Assembly: GCA_039545315.1 (NCBI GenBank) | Contig: BCIM01000001.1 | Coordinates: 3,691,783 to 3,755,782 of the forward strand | Source: Kondoa malvinella | Lineage: Eukaryota > Basidiomycota > Agaricostilbomycetes > Agaricostilbales > Kondoaceae | Direction: 5' to 3' | DNA: 64,000 nt | Part shown: positions 11,593 to 23,859 of the stretch, piece after piece | Position numbering within the stretch: position 1 is the first letter of the stretch | Layout: every line of letters starts with the position of its first letter | The notes under the pieces: generated by a model | What the model saw: the letters and a program-made list of their open reading frames with translations, nothing else | Databases searched by the model: none | Told to the model about the DNA's origin: nothing | Position numbers and translations under genes: made by a program

Positions 11593-12340
11593 CTCGTGCA
11601 TTGGCATCATTTTACTGCTGCAATTCATTACACGCAGCAAAAAAGGATCTGCAACGAAAGGGTGATCTGGATAGCCAGTGAAAGATTATAGCGCGCAAGT
11701 GTGTTTGTATAGGACGAAAGTCTGCAGTATTCGCGTACAGTAGACAGTCTGCAAGCGGCTGAAACATGAATGAAAGAAATCGTTTGTACCCCCACCTTCT
11801 CGACTGAGCGCGACGAGGTCACTTTAGCAAGATGCACCAAACAGCTCACAGGCATCTGCTCTGAGGCGCTACTCAAGCTTTCAAGGCGTCTCTTCTCAAC
11901 AATAGTCCAAGCTGGGGTCACTCAAATTACAGGTCTCAACCGCAAAGACACCGCTCAAACCCTCATTCAATCGTTATACCAAAGTGGTCCTGCCTCACAG
12001 CTTGGCCGTCTCTCAGTTCGCTCTAAGTCTGAAATTTTGATGCTTCGATTCGCGTTGATTTGACAGCTTCTTGCATAATACTTCTGCGTTTGAAGCGTCG
12101 TCCGTGCGGCAATCTGTTGGCCTGTCAAAGTATTCCTCAAGTAGTCAACTACGCAAGAGAGCTGCGAAGATTCGCTCGCGTCTTTCGGCTCGAAACATCC
12201 TCTGAATACATTACTTGGACGAAAGAGGCAGCCTTCTGAACGACGCTATCCCCGAAATTGTTCAGCTCGCTCTTATACCACGTCCAGCCAATACTCTTTT
12301 CTGCAGTGCGGCAGCTTGCTGATAGCCATCACTATCGACC
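11593..12340. other. Intergenic region
   Basis: About 750 bp between the JmjC gene and the phosphatase gene. One open frame on plus (11770-12063) lacks family resemblance. I see no RNA gene or repeat. It probably holds a 3' UTR and the phosphatase promoter. Confidence 0.4.
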
Positions 12341-14640
12341 ATGATGTCCTCTTTGCTCACTTCAAAACGCTCTTTACCGCTCTCGCCCCGACACAGCCCT
12401 AAAGCGCAAGACTCTCATACCCACGACGCTACCACCAGACCAGAATCTGCTAGCTCCAGCCAGAGCAATTCTACCATTCAAGCACCTACAGCCAGCACGT
12501 CTCAACTCAGTCCGCGAAAGAGCGAATCCCAACTACAGAACAAGCCCAGAGTCAGAAGAAGGCTCAGCGAAGCAGGAGATAGTGCAAGAAGCTCAACAGA
12601 TGACGCTGGCTCAGATTCGCTATCCGTTTCATCGTCTGCTTCTTCCTTATCAACTTCGGCAACCGCTTTGACATCTCCTGCCAGTCCAGCTTGGTATATG
12701 AAGCACGATACATTGGATAGAGCAAGCGCAGTGAGTCAGCTGTCCCTGTCAGAATTGACTCAATAAGGAAAGAATGGACTGACCTTCGGATTGCTTCTTG
12801 TCATTCGTAGTCTTCACATGACGGATCAATTGCTCCTCCTGCTGTTCAGCTAGACTCGTGCCAAAGTCAGCTATCTGCATCACCGCCCCTCATGGCTCAA
12901 GACTTATCGTTCAACTCTCATCCGCCTTCTTTTCCCTCGACTTCCCTTCATGCTCTCAAATCAGTAGAAGAAGATCATCAGAAGCCTAAACGAGCACTTA
13001 ATAGGAAGAAACTATCACTTGTCGTTCCTCAGAACCCGCTCGCTTCGACCGGTTCGAAATCCTGTCCGCCTTCGCCCTTGGATAGCAGAGCGCAACCTAC
13101 TGAAGGAGGGTTGGATACTGGAGTGACGGGCTGGAAAGTCACGCCTAGCGCAGAGACGGGCATGACTATATCAGCTGCTTTGTTCGTATTCTTGTACTGT
13201 TTCTTTGACACCGACTGATCACCTTTCGATTACAGGAAAGGCGGAATGAGCATGCGTCGACGAACCAGTCTACCTAAATTGAAGCTTGGAGCAGCAGCCT
13301 TTGATTCTGGTGCCAAAGGGAATCGACCGCTCCTCACGAGCACCGCAGCTGAATTTGGTTCGGATGTGACAAGGGTACAAGATAGTAGCGATTCTGTTCG
13401 GATGATGAGTAGGAAAGAGTTGGATCCGACCGACTTGGGCAGCGATATCTTTCCGTACCAGTCTGGACCGGTTGAGATATTGCCGGGACTGTATCTTGGA
13501 TCAGAGCAGGTCAGCAAAGATATGTATGGTTTCAGCTTACATTTGCTGATTGATGCCATCTTTGGATGACAGAACGCAAAAAATCCGGAAATTCTCTCGA
13601 CCTTGGGCATAACAGCGGTTGTGAACGTCGCCAAAGAGGTCTTGTGTCCGTGGACTGCCGAAGAGGTGATAGTAGAGGAAGACGAAGAGAAGGAAGAAGA
13701 GGCCAAGCCGTTTACGTCCTATCTGTCTCCTAACAATCTTCCATTCTCTCCTCGACCAGATCCAGATCCCTCAGCGCCGGTCGAAAGCGCATCTGCCTCA
13801 TATCATCATCTATCCATACGGCCAGCTACTTCCACACCCAATCTACAAGCAGCTTTCGCCCGAATACCTTCTCCATCGAATTCACCACCACGCAAATCAC
13901 GCTCACCACAACCTTCCCAGCGAAGTACACCGCCTCGTTCTATCTCTTCCTCTTCGTCTATAGCACTTGGCACCAGCGATACAATACATCGTCGCTTTCC
14001 CGCCAACTCTCGAACCGGCTCACCAGCATTAGAATACATCAAATTACCCTGGAATCACGATCAAGCAGATTTATGCCAGCAGTTCATTGGCATCTTTGCG
14101 TTCCTGGATCGAATACGGTCACAAGGCGGCAGTGCTTTAGTTCATTGCCAATGTGGTGTTTCTCGTTCAGCGTCAGCAGTAATAGGCTATGTCATGGCCG
14201 AGGATATCAGTCAGATGGGTATGCATGATGCGTATAACTTTGTCAAGGAAAAGTCAGAATGGATCTCACCCAACATTGGTCTGGTGTATCAGCTTGTCGA
14301 ATGGGAAAAGAAGCTGAAAGGTGGAAATGCTGCGAAGAAGCTTGCAGGAGAGATGGAAGTGGATGAAGGCATGAGCGATCCGTCCTCAAGCCCAACCAAC
14401 TCAAGCTCCAGCTTCGAATCGAGATTGGCAACCCCTGCTACTCAGCAAGAAGCGCTCCAGCCAGTGTTGGCAGCATCTCCTTGCTTGGATGGCAACCTAC
14501 TCTCGCCGTCGCTAGCGGAGACGCTAGTAATCTCTCCACAACTAGGTCAGCCCCACAACAGGTCGCACAAATTGGGAGAGCAACTACTGCCTTCACTTCA
14601 GCAACGGACAACATCATGCCCATTCTCAATTCACCGGTAG
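12341..14640 (+). CDS. Dual-specificity phosphatase, MAPK-phosphatase (Msg5-like)
   Basis: Predicted Tyr/Thr phosphatase of MAP kinases. The N-terminal half (about 350 aa) is Ser/Pro-rich and disordered. The catalytic domain begins GPVEILPGLYLGSEQ and, after an intron at about 13510-13572, continues NAKNPEILSTLGITAVVNVA. A Ser/Pro-rich insert of about 130 residues follows, before YIKLPWNHDQADLCQQFIGI. The active-site loop is HCQCGVSRSAS (HCxxGxxRS complete), followed by SEWISPNIGLVYQLVEWEKK. Insertions of this sort occur in fungal Msg5/Rok1-type enzymes. Introns also lie at about 12732-12810 and 13180-13236. The C-terminus is uncertain: a second frame near 14481-14678 ends GVGRGWSFSD and could be reached by another splice. 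Confidence 0.85.
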
Positions 14641-14815
14641 CATTAGGAGTCGGAAGAGGCTGGTCCTTTTCTGACTAGCACAGGGACTCTTGGGACTGTC
14701 GCACAACTGTAAAGAGCTTAGTCGTTGCATTGTAAAAAGAACGCGCTGCAGTCAAGCATCGTCTCGGTCAATGTCTTCATACGGTATTCAATGCGCTGAA
14801 CTACCTTTACAATCT

Positions 14816-17800
14816 CTATAGCTGCAACATTAACAAATTGTTCTGGCTTACAAAGTCCTCTGATACCAATTCTAGAGCCCTAACATTTGCCAGACCCTCT
14901 TCCAGAACATGGTCCATTCGCTGATGCCTTGATCTAAGGAGAGATCGACTCTTGACCCGATTGAGAAGCCGCACGTCGTCAACGAAAGCCGCCAGAGCAG
15001 CGACCTGTATATCGTAGTTTGCGGCTAGATCTGGTGAGCTTGGAGCTTGAGATAGTCTGAGCTGGTTTGGATTGCTCATGAGATATGCGAGGTGACCTGA
15101 AGCGAATAATTGCTCTGCTTGATGCGGTATGAGATTGGACTTCATCGCTTCTATCAGGCGGAACGCGTCTAGCAGTTCAGTCGGATCAAGCCTGGCGGCA
15201 TCGTATGGCATCGTGACATCGGCTTGCAAGAGTTCCATCCAGAGCGGCGGAGGCGAGTCGGCCGGCGGGAGAAGAGGAAAGGTATAGCCAAGTCCGTCCC
15301 CTGTGATGTTTGCTAGACCAGGCGGACTCGAGAGCATCGAACCAGGATGGGCCAAGAAGCGAGCTAGAACGAGCTGAGCGGCAGAATGTATCAACTCTTG
15401 CGAATTGCTAAGGTAGCCAGCGAGAGCCATTGTCGAGATGTTACGAGCTGCTTCAGTTGGATCGACGTAGCCAAGAGTAGCGGGCGCGATCTTCATGGCT
15501 AGATGCAGCTCATCTTGAACAGCCATAGCTTCTCTTCTCATATCATCAATACGCATTTGAATGCCCGGCTCTTGAATGCGATATTGTTCTTTCAGACGAT
15601 CGAGATCTTCTAGGTTCCAAGTCCATGTCAAGCGCCGATTGAAGCCACACTGCACCAATCCTCGGCACATCTGCCCTCGGGTAATCTTCTCATCCAGCTT
15701 TTCCAAGAAACCAACAATGCCTCGAATCCGATTCATGTTTCGCAACGAGTTGGCCTCCTTGGTGACGACTTCTTGGTTATGATGACCACTGAACAGACGA
15801 TAAACCCAGCCGGCATGCATGAAGCCAACATAGTCGACACCATTGACGCGTTTCCTGATGGAAGCGAAGGATTGCGAAGTTAGATGTTCTCTGTCGGACT
15901 GTTCCCAAGGCAATGTCCTTCTATCAAGATTGCGAGATCGAGGGACGACACCAAGACGCCAGAGGAACTCCAGCTTTGACCGTCTGCCATAGCGCATGCC
16001 GAGCTGATAAGATTCTGTAGCGTCGAAGCGGAAGCCGATTTGAGGTTCTTCAGGTGCTTCGGGCGACATGCTGGCCATGCCGTCGAGTAGAAGAGCTTGT
16101 TGACTTGACGTACGCGAAGCAAGATCATCACGCAGATCCTTGTTGACAGGGAGAATAGCAGCGTTGTCGAGCAGGCGAGCCATAGGAATCACAACATAGG
16201 TCTTTGTGTTTTCGCCTTCGCCAAGCTTTTCTAGGTTATTGACCAGGGACAGCATTGCTGGAGGAGTGAAGAAACAATTCCCGTCAAGAGGTAGAATCCA
16301 GCGAGCATGTGGGAGTGATCGACCATGCTGCAGAGCAAAGTTGCGACCACCGTTCTAAAAATCACACGAGTTCAGAACGACCACACAAGGCAGATGAGAA
16401 CTCCGGTCACTCACATTGTTGATGGCATACAAATTCTTGTCATGGTATGTAAAATCGACTGCTCTCAACCTGCCGATGTTCTGAGCCGACTTGCGCTTAT
16501 CCGCTGCCTTGCCCGTCAAGTTGTCCGCTTCCGCTCTTGCGACTGTCAAGCCGGATATCATTACTCGTTTTGTCTTGAAGAAGGGTAAAGACTGACCATC
16601 TGCCAAAGTTTGATTCTCGCTGGCAGTCATCTCCTCAAGCCTATCGCCTGGTCTACCGATATTCCATACACCAGCAACTTCAGCAACACCTCCGTCCCAC
16701 CTGATGCTCCTTCGCTCATACTCTGACCACTCGAAAGGGATGGTCAAAATCCGATCTTGCGGAACGCGAAACTCGGTCAAGAGCGCTCTGATGGCGTTGA
16801 GCGTCTCTATTGAGGATATACGGTTGAGGACGAAGTATTTATCGACTTTGCGGATGCCGGATAGATTCGAGTCGGCTAGCAGTTGGAGTGTCGAAAAAGA
16901 GGATTCGCGTTCGAGCATGAAGCGGAGGTTGCGTAGTGTTTGACCGAGCTCGTGTCGTGGTGGAAGATCGTTGCCTAAAATGCGGTAGAGGACTAATGTG
17001 TCGCGATGAGGTGCTTCGCGAAAGTTGTCTGTGACTATGTTGGAGGTTATCGGTGATGCTGCACCGAGCGGCAGAAAAGGGAATATCGAAGACAGCGATA
17101 AACGAAACTTGGATGATGGGTTGGACTTCGATCTTGAAAGAATATCTTCGCGCATCCGACTTGGACCAAAGGTGAAGCCGAGAAGCATAAAGGTGCCAGC
17201 AATCAGTATGAGGCCTATAAGACCATGGGCGGACCGAAGGAGAGGCAAATTTTCTGATAAGGTGACAATGGTGCTGTCTCGTTTCCGCCGCCTTTTGGGA
17301 GAGCTTAAAGCTTTTAGACGCGTTGTATAGCTCTGATCTGACTGCTTGTTGCCGAAGAGCGATGTAATGGGAAATATGAAAGAAGGTGTATTTGCTGACG
17401 TTGGGCCGGAAGATGAGCTGCTTGTGGAAGCAAAGGATATACTGGAAGAAGTCGAATTAGGCGTTCCATGATGGAGTGGGATATGATCTGAAGCTGTCGC
17501 TACTGTTGGTAAGGTTCTGGTCTGGTCTATGCGATAGCGTCTTCGAAAGAGCGAGCTATAAGAGTCTTGCTCGGCTTTGGCCTCAGTTTCAAGATCGTAA
17601 TCTTCTACGCCGATACCGAGACCAGCGGAGGAGGGCGAGAGGTTGGGGCCGTGCGATCTGCCTAATTGCTCTGATCCCAGACAACTCTCCAGATCCACCT
17701 GACGTTTGCCATTACGCGATATTGGTGCAGACACGGCTCGTTCTTTGCCTTTCCTACTTGCGGGACACTGCGTCGGCAGAGTTGACCACTCTCCGTTGTT

Positions 17801-18061
17801 TTGCACCGGCGAATTGCCAGGCGAGAACCAGAGGACAGGTGATTCTGCTACTGTGCCGTATGAAGATGTCGAGGCATGGCTAGAGTGCGACATGATAGGC
17901 GACAGGGTGTACGGTGAGGGTACAGGCGAAGGAGCTCTGCGTCTAGATTGAGGTGTTCTATCGGATTCGTTCGAGATTTCAAGCAGAGGCGGTCTACTTG
18001 CTCTTCGACTTGTGCTGGCCGTCGCTGCAGGCTGACTACACCAATCAAAATCTTCCTGCAT
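14816..18061 (-). CDS. Large type II membrane protein, glycosyltransferase-like
   Basis: Two exons (18061-16415 and 16354-14816, intron 60 nt, phase 0) encode about 1061 aa. The N-terminus is a long Ser-rich cytosolic tail. A single membrane segment (LIGLILIAGTFMLLGFTFG, near residue 290) follows, then a lumenal region. The lumenal region has LVLYRILGNDLPPRHELGQT, KVDKYFVLNRISSIETLNAI and PFEWSEYERRSIRWDGG. Across the splice site lie NGGRNFALQHGRSLPHARWI and LPLDGNCFF. The DGN after a hydrophobic strand resembles the metal-binding region of GT-A glycosyltransferases (inference). The last 250 residues (for example NYDIQVAALAAFVDDVRLL) look helical and recall alginate-lyase-like toroids, which I hold weakly. 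The likely location is the Golgi or plasma membrane, with a role in wall or capsule polysaccharide. The exact family is unknown to me. Confidence 0.6.
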
Positions 18062-18741
18062 GTTTCGCGACTTGACGATAAAAGTTAGCGGTACGTGCGC
18101 GCGTCTTGTATTTTGGTAATTTCAAGCGAATGTCATGCAAGGATCGGCAAGGTAGTTCGATAGATGTACTGAAAGGGCGTCTCAGAGGTCTCAGTGTCTG
18201 GTGTAAGAACCCGCCAGCGGGTATATGGTTGGTGGATGAATGAAGAGAAGAACGCGTTTACATGCTCGGAAATAGTTCGTTGCGATCTCAGCTCCCCGGT
18301 ACACGTGAATATGCACATCTGCTCAGTTGTTACTCTTCTGTTCGCCTGTCCATTTCTATCACCTGCAACTGGACAAGATCTGCCAGACGCGTGCAATTTA
18401 GCTTTTCAGGCACAGCCCAGCGGATCAAGCGTGGGCGGATAGCGATGGCCAGTACAGAAGCGGATAGATAAGGCAGTGCTTTCAAATAGGGACGAGAAGC
18501 CCATTATTTCGAAGCATAGAAGGTATTCTAGAGCCAAGACAAGATTTGAAGAAAGGCAGAGCATTCAGAGCAACAGCAAGGCGAAAGGAATAAGGAGGAA
18601 ACAAGGAGAGGAAAGAGTCACAAGGGCGTCAAAGTAGCTCTTGTAGATACCAATGCTTGCAATCGTGTACGTGTATTGATCAAAGGGTATCTAGCATTAC
18701 GAGGGTATTTGCACAAAACGGTATGAGTCCACTCTTCTCTT
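18062..18741. other. Intergenic region
   Basis: About 680 bp between two minus-strand genes. It should hold the promoter of the type II membrane protein and the 3' UTR of the CFEM gene. No convincing ORF, tRNA or repeat was seen. Confidence 0.4.
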
Positions 18742-19827
18742 CTATAGCATCACAGCAGCGCCGACGATAGCTAATACGATAGCTAATAAGCCAGATGACA
18801 AAGCAGCGAGACGTTCAGCGCCGGAATCGCTATCTTGAGTCTCTTTGGCCGCGGCTGAAGAGAGGTTGTCTCTGATTTCTGAAGCAGAGGATTCCGCTGC
18901 GTTGACGGCTGAGCTGACATTGTCCGCGATAGACGAGGTCTGAAAGCACTATAAGATAATTTGCGGTCATCAATCTGAACAAGACTTGCCTTTGCCTGAA
19001 CTTCAGACTCGATAGACTCCGAGGCGGAACTAGCTTCGGCACCAATGCTGAAAGTAGCAGATGCAGCAGCTTCTGTAGCGGTTGAGATTGCGCTATAAAG
19101 CAATCTCAGTTATAAAGTGCGAATGTCACGCGGAAATGAAGACTCACGAGTCGACTTCCGAGGCAATGCTGGTAACTCCTTCTTCGATGTCTGAAGCAAC
19201 GCTAGTTGCCCCGTCCTCGACTTCAGACGCAACGCTCGTTGCTCCTCCGACAAGAGCTCCCGTTCCTTCGGCTGCAAGGGATGATGCTGTTGCACATTGT
19301 CAGCAGAGAACTATTTCCAGCAGTCTTGATGCCTACCTGCATCCGTAAGGTCTGAATTTGCGACAGGCGCATCACTAAGGAGAAAAGCGATCAGAAGATG
19401 ACTTCCGTAGTCGGAAGTTGAGACCTTACGCTCCATCGCAAAGTTGTAGACCATATGATGCTCCAGCAGCTAAATCTCCAGCAGGGCACTGTAGACCACA
19501 CGAAACATCTCAGCATAACAGTATGCTAAGTGGCCCGATCGACCTACGTTATCGCTCAAGCAATTCGCATAGGCTTGCGTGAACGATGAAGTCGAGCAAA
19601 GACAGGCAACATCCGTTGCATCGCAATCAGGAGCCAGGTAGCCTAGGCAACCGCAATGAGCAAGCGTAGAAGAGCTAGTCTGAAGTACCCTCACTGGCTT
19701 CCTCGAACTTTACTCGGACGCAAAGCTGAACGCAGTCAGGCTGACCAGAAGGATCTCCTTGAGGTCTTGGAATAGCAATGGCCGAGCTGGCCAGCAGGAC
19801 GGATGAAAGCAGAGTCAAGGTAACCAT
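18742..19827 (-). CDS. Secreted CFEM-domain protein, predicted GPI-anchored
   Basis: CFEM proteins are fungal extracellular eight-cysteine proteins used in heme/iron capture, adhesion or host interaction. The start at 19827 gives a signal peptide (MVTLTLLSSVLLASSAIAIP). The CFEM core follows across introns: QPDCVQLCVR, TSSSTLAHCGCLGYLAPDCD, ATDVACLCSTSSFTQAYANC, then CPAGDLAAGASYGLQLCDGA. Cysteine spacing fits CFEM, including D-x-x-C-L-C. The rest is Ala/Ser/Glu-rich with a repeated motif (GATSVASEVEDGATSVASDI). It ends in a hydrophobic GPI-type signal (LSSGLLAIVLAIVGAAVML). At least six short exons. The function within the family cannot be told from sequence. Confidence 0.8.
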
Positions 19828-20144
19828 TGTCTACTTCAGAGTCAGACGAGGAGGCTGCAGTTCCGAAGTAACGCACGGTATTACTAATAGGGTTTGAAGG
19901 ATTACTTTACGGACGTTCTGGGAGAAGGACGACAGAGCCAAGGCGATGTAACAACAGACCCGGCAAAGGCATCGAGCGGTGCTTCGGTTCATTGTCACGT
20001 CGTTACTCGAAAGAAACGTAGCAGGACGGAGGATCGTGCGAGGAAGATAGGCAAAGACGAGGAACAAGTATGGCAAAGCAAAGGAATATAAAAGGGATAT
20101 AGAACTGTACAAAGAGCAGAGAAGCCTCAATGCTTTCTCCCGTA

Positions 20145-20560
20145 ATCACCTTTTCGGAGAGTCTGGCAGCGACATGAATAGGCAAAATAGCCTTAAGACG
20201 GCATTGTACAAACTTTGGAGAAAGGAACACTGGCACAGAGCGGCACTTTGAGAGACAGACAGCACCGTCCGAGACAGAGAGGTCGGACATTCGGTATGTA
20301 TCTGCATTTCAACCTAAGACGGGCATCACGAACGAAACGGCCTAGAGGATTCAAGACAGAGATACCCTAGCTGTGTGCTCTAAGAATACTGGCGACTATA
20401 TGGGACTTGACACCAGAATACTTAAGCTTTTGAAGAGCGCCCGAGTCGTTCAAACTTTATGCCGCCCAAGTCGTGCGCGACGACAGCTTTTAGCCTGGCA
20501 GAGACTCTTTAGCAAGTGGCAGAAGCTCTTCAACAAGAAAGCAGACAAGTCAGAGTTGAT
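20145..20560 (+). pseudogene. Decayed copy of the RhoGAP promoter and first exon
   Basis: This segment aligns with 21548-22092, the upstream region and first exon of the RhoGAP gene, in the same orientation. Shared blocks are an AGAGCGGCACTT..GAGAGA block (20236 / 21640), ACCGTCCGAGACAG, GCGAAACGGCCTAGA-like, ATACCCTAGCTGTGTGC and CCCGAGTCGTTCAAACTTTATG. In the coding part it reads FSKWQKLFNKKADK where the intact gene has LQKWWKRFNKKSDK. One base is missing just after the first ATG, the second ATG is changed to GTG, and TAG/TAA stops follow. It also lacks about 118 nt of the upstream region, or the other copy gained it. Nothing after exon 1 is duplicated. Confidence 0.75.
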
Positions 20561-20750
20561 ATGGCAAAGATCGCCTTCGTGACAATACCTTGAAAACGCA
20601 GTCCGCCGCAAACTGGTGTATGCCAAGTTTGGAATAGGTCGCAGAAGAGATTTGATCAAATACTTCTTCTCTTGCACATCTCGGGCACAATCTAAATGAT
20701 CGGTTCATGTTTATTGAACGCGCCCGTTTGTCTCTTCTTTCTTGTCGACC

Positions 20751-21398
20751 ATGCTATCCCACGTACCTTCTACTGTGCCCGACAATGTTCTTGATGAAGA
20801 AGGACTGCTTATATGCTATCTGACATATGAAGCGCTTCAGCTCAAATTCACTTTCGAGGAGCCATTTTCCTCTAGCTATTTAGTCTTTCATCTAAAGCTA
20901 AGACCAAAACAAGTCAACAGTCTAAAGGTCCGCCTACGTCGAGTTCAGGCCACGCGCGTACGGATACTGATCGAACCCAGTCACTTGGTAGCTGGGAAAC
21001 TGGTCGCAGATACAATAGCTTAGAAATGGTCGAGCAAGACTGTCAGCGGATTGAAGGCGATCATGGTGTCTTTTTTTCGAGGGACTTGAAGATGCTTTGG
21101 ATAGTATCGGATGGTCTGTGGATGATCATGGGTGGGACGGATTATAACAGCAGTTGCCTGCCTGGTGTAAGCTGGACCAGTGAATTAATGGATTGTCAGT
21201 TACTACTGGATTGCTAAACTTGGCAATCTAGGCACTTTCAAGCTGAGCTTTAGCCTCATATGGCCAGAACGCTATTTCACAACCACATGGTTGGAGTGGC
21301 TCGTAGTCAGCTGGGTCAGTGACCATCGTCTCACTCTCCTGCATCTTTCTGAGATTCTTTTTCTACAGCGTGGTGTCGTGCTGAGACTGAACGGCTGA
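20751..21398 (+). CDS. Orphan hypothetical protein, three exons
   Basis: I do not recognise this protein. Exons 20751-20927, 20981-21164 and 21232-21398 splice with consistent phases (0, then 1) to 175 aa. It starts MLSHVPSTVPDNVLDEEGLL. It contains FSSSYLVFHLKLRPKQVNSL, then SLGSWETGRRYNSLEMVEQD, VFFSRDLKMLWIVSDGLWMI and FKLSFSLIWPERYFTTTWLE. The first intron has a GTCCGC donor. No signal peptide or membrane segment is obvious; the protein is rich in Trp, Leu and Phe. A 54-nt in-frame stretch near the end (about 21317-21370) could be a retained intron. The gene lies between the two copies of the RhoGAP 5' region, so it may have been captured by that duplication. Confidence 0.5.
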
Positions 21399-21547
21399 AG
21401 ATAATGAAGTCGTCTTCAGCCGATGTTTCGCCCTTGCCTTGGGGCTTCACTAAGCTTGACAATTGGTTTGGTAGCAAAGACAATGGGTCACAGCAGCAGA
21501 TCAAGGATGCCGACAGGAAGCAAGCATAAGAAACAGAAGATCCTGGT

Positions 21548-22092
21548 GATTGCCTTTTCGGGAATGCGACAGCGATGTGCTCAAATTGCTAGCTGTGAAA
21601 GAGCATTGCACAAAGTCTCTTATGAGGGTTAAATACCACAGAGCGGCACTTCGAGAGAGATGGAGAGCACCGTCCGAGACAGTTAGACATCCGCGAATTT
21701 CCTGTTTTCCATTTGAGAGGGGCATTTCAAGCGAAACGGCCTAGACTCCATTAGAAGACAAGAGAGATATACCCTAGCTGTGTGCCTGAAGAGGAAAGAC
21801 AGCTTTGCCCATCACTCATTTTGGGCTTGCTTGGCGACGGAACTGCTTGTCTTGCGAACCTTGTCAAGACGCCAGAGCTTCGACTTGACATTCAAATATC
21901 CTGCTTGCATCGCTATTCAGCGATTCTACGAGATCCAACACTCTTGTCAAGTACTTGGCTGTATGCCCGAGTCGTTCAAACTTTATGTCTGCCCAAACCA
22001 TGAGCGACGATAGCTCTCCTCCCGGCAAAGGCTCGTTGCAAAAGTGGTGGAAACGTTTCAACAAGAAATCAGACAAAGCAGCTACACAGTCA
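21548..22092 (+). repeat. Intact copy of duplicated RhoGAP upstream/exon-1 segment
   Basis: Partner of 20145-20560, about 1.4 kb away in direct orientation. It covers the presumed promoter and 5' UTR and the first about 90 coding bases of the RhoGAP gene. Similarity fades upstream of about 21548. Confidence 0.7.
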
Positions 22093-23859
22093 AATCAGCC
22101 CGTGACTGGTGTGTTCGGCGTGTCCTTGCAAGACAGTTTGCGCTATGCTTCCGTTGCTATTTCTCAAGTTGGTCCTGATGGAAAAGCAAGAATCTATGGT
22201 CATATACCTATAGTCGTTGCCAAAACAGGCCTATACCTCAAAGAGAATGGTTAGGCTGCTTGTCTGATTCCGACGAGTCGTTCTGAACAAAAGCCCTGCT
22301 GTTGTAGGAACAACAACTCAAGGCGTCTTCCGTGTATCGGGCAGCAACAAGCGTATCAAAGAGCTAGAGCAAATCTTTGATTCTCGCCCAAGGTATTTAT
22401 GTTGACTGAATGGGTGGTTCCTTCATACTGACCTTCCTGTACCTTCTAGCTATGGCAAGAACCTCACTTGGGACAGCTTCAGCGTACATGATGCCGCCAG
22501 CGTGTTCAGAAGATATCTTAATATGCTTCCAGTGCGTCTGATTCGTATATGCAGATTAGACCTTTGCTCAAATTGTATTCTATGCACAGGAACCTATCAT
22601 TCCATTCGACCTCTATTCCTCATTCGAAGATGCCTTGCGTATGTGATTCTGGTGCGGATGCGTTCATATATACTAATCAAGCTGAACAGCCCGCCAAGAA
22701 GCGGAAGGTCCACTATCACGCGAAGAGCAAGAGAAAGCGGTAGCAGCGTACAAAAGCCTTATCAATTCACTCCCACCTGCCTCACAGCACATTTTCTTCT
22801 ACGTCCTTGACCTGCTTGGCGTCTTTGCTCGGCGAAGTGACCAGAACCTCATGCCGGCTGGTAATCTCGCTACCATCTTCCAGCCTGGTTTATTAAGACA
22901 CGAGCCATCTGCTGCTGCCCCGAATGAAGACGATAAAGATGCCGTTCGGCTGCATATAGAAGCAGACGCAGCCGCACACAAGCGAAGCCAGCAAGTCCTC
23001 GAATTCCTCATTCACAATCAATCCAGTTTCGAGCTTGAACTACCGCCGCATGTCACTTCGAAAAAGGCTAAAAGAAAGTCTGGTGTTGTTCCGACCATTG
23101 GCTCGTTAGGCAAAAGCACACCATTGTCCACATCGACTGCGGCATCCCCCAAATCAAATACATCAGCACCTTTGCCTTCTTCATCAGGCAGCCAGAGCAA
23201 GAAGGTTGCGAGACAATCGATGCTAGAGAGCGATGAGGAGAATGATTGGGCAGCAGCGAGGCGAGAAGTGAGAGGTGCCGGTCCAGTGAGAAGAGGAAGC
23301 GATCAGTCGGAAGATAGGAGGAGGATGAGGCGGAAAAAGGCAGAGCAGAAACAGGCGAGTGGTCAGGCAGGAGTGAAAAGGAGTAGAACGTTACCTTCTG
23401 GAAAAGAAGGACGACGGAAACCTGAAGGTGCGTCGTAAATATGCTTTGGCTTATCATGCCTGAATATATGCCGGTCGTGCAGATACAACGAAACCTCTAG
23501 AACCACTGCAGCCTCGAGCAACAACAGCGACACCTGCGCGATCAGCTACCATCACCGGCTCATCAAGCCCAGCGCTTGCTTCCAAATCACCAGCACTCTC
23601 CTCCAGTACAGATACTGGCAAATCTCCAGCAATGTCATCGAGCGTCAGCAAATCATCCGCTTTCAGCTCACATCCATCTCCTGCGCTCCGACGGCCAGTC
23701 GATCTGAAAGTCAGTACAGATAGGGATGCTCGATCACCTCCGTTGGAAAGCGCGAGCGATATGTCAGTCAGTCCTACCCCTGATGTAAAAGAGAAGAACC
23801 GTTGGTGGCGATCATCAAGAAGAGCCAGTATTGACCCGAAAGGCATCCAACCTCAATAA
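21985..23859 (+). CDS. RhoGAP-domain protein, Sac7/Bag7-like
   Basis: GTPase-activating protein for Rho-type GTPases, acting on wall integrity and actin signalling. The start is ATG 21985 (MSAQT) or 22000 (MSDDSSPPGKGSLQKWWKRF). The RhoGAP domain begins GVFGVSLQDSLRYASVAISQ. The arginine finger is in TTTQGVFRVSGSNKRIKELE after the first intron (about 22252-22308). Then come YGKNLTWDSFSVHDAASVFR, PEPIIPFDLYSSFEDAL, SLPPASQHIFFYVLDLLGVF and NLMPAGNLATIFQPGLL. The C-terminal half is disordered, basic and Ser/Pro-rich, with a final exon after an intron at about 23427-23482. It ends DPKGIQPQ. Its upstream region is partly duplicated at 20145-20560. Confidence 0.88.

Noticed and set aside
21420..21530. 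ORF MKSSSADVSPLPWGFTKLDN as a third copy of the RhoGAP first exon
   Set aside because: Its layout is vaguely similar (Ser-rich start, then a Lys/Trp/Phe stretch) but nucleotide similarity is weak and it cannot be told from chance.
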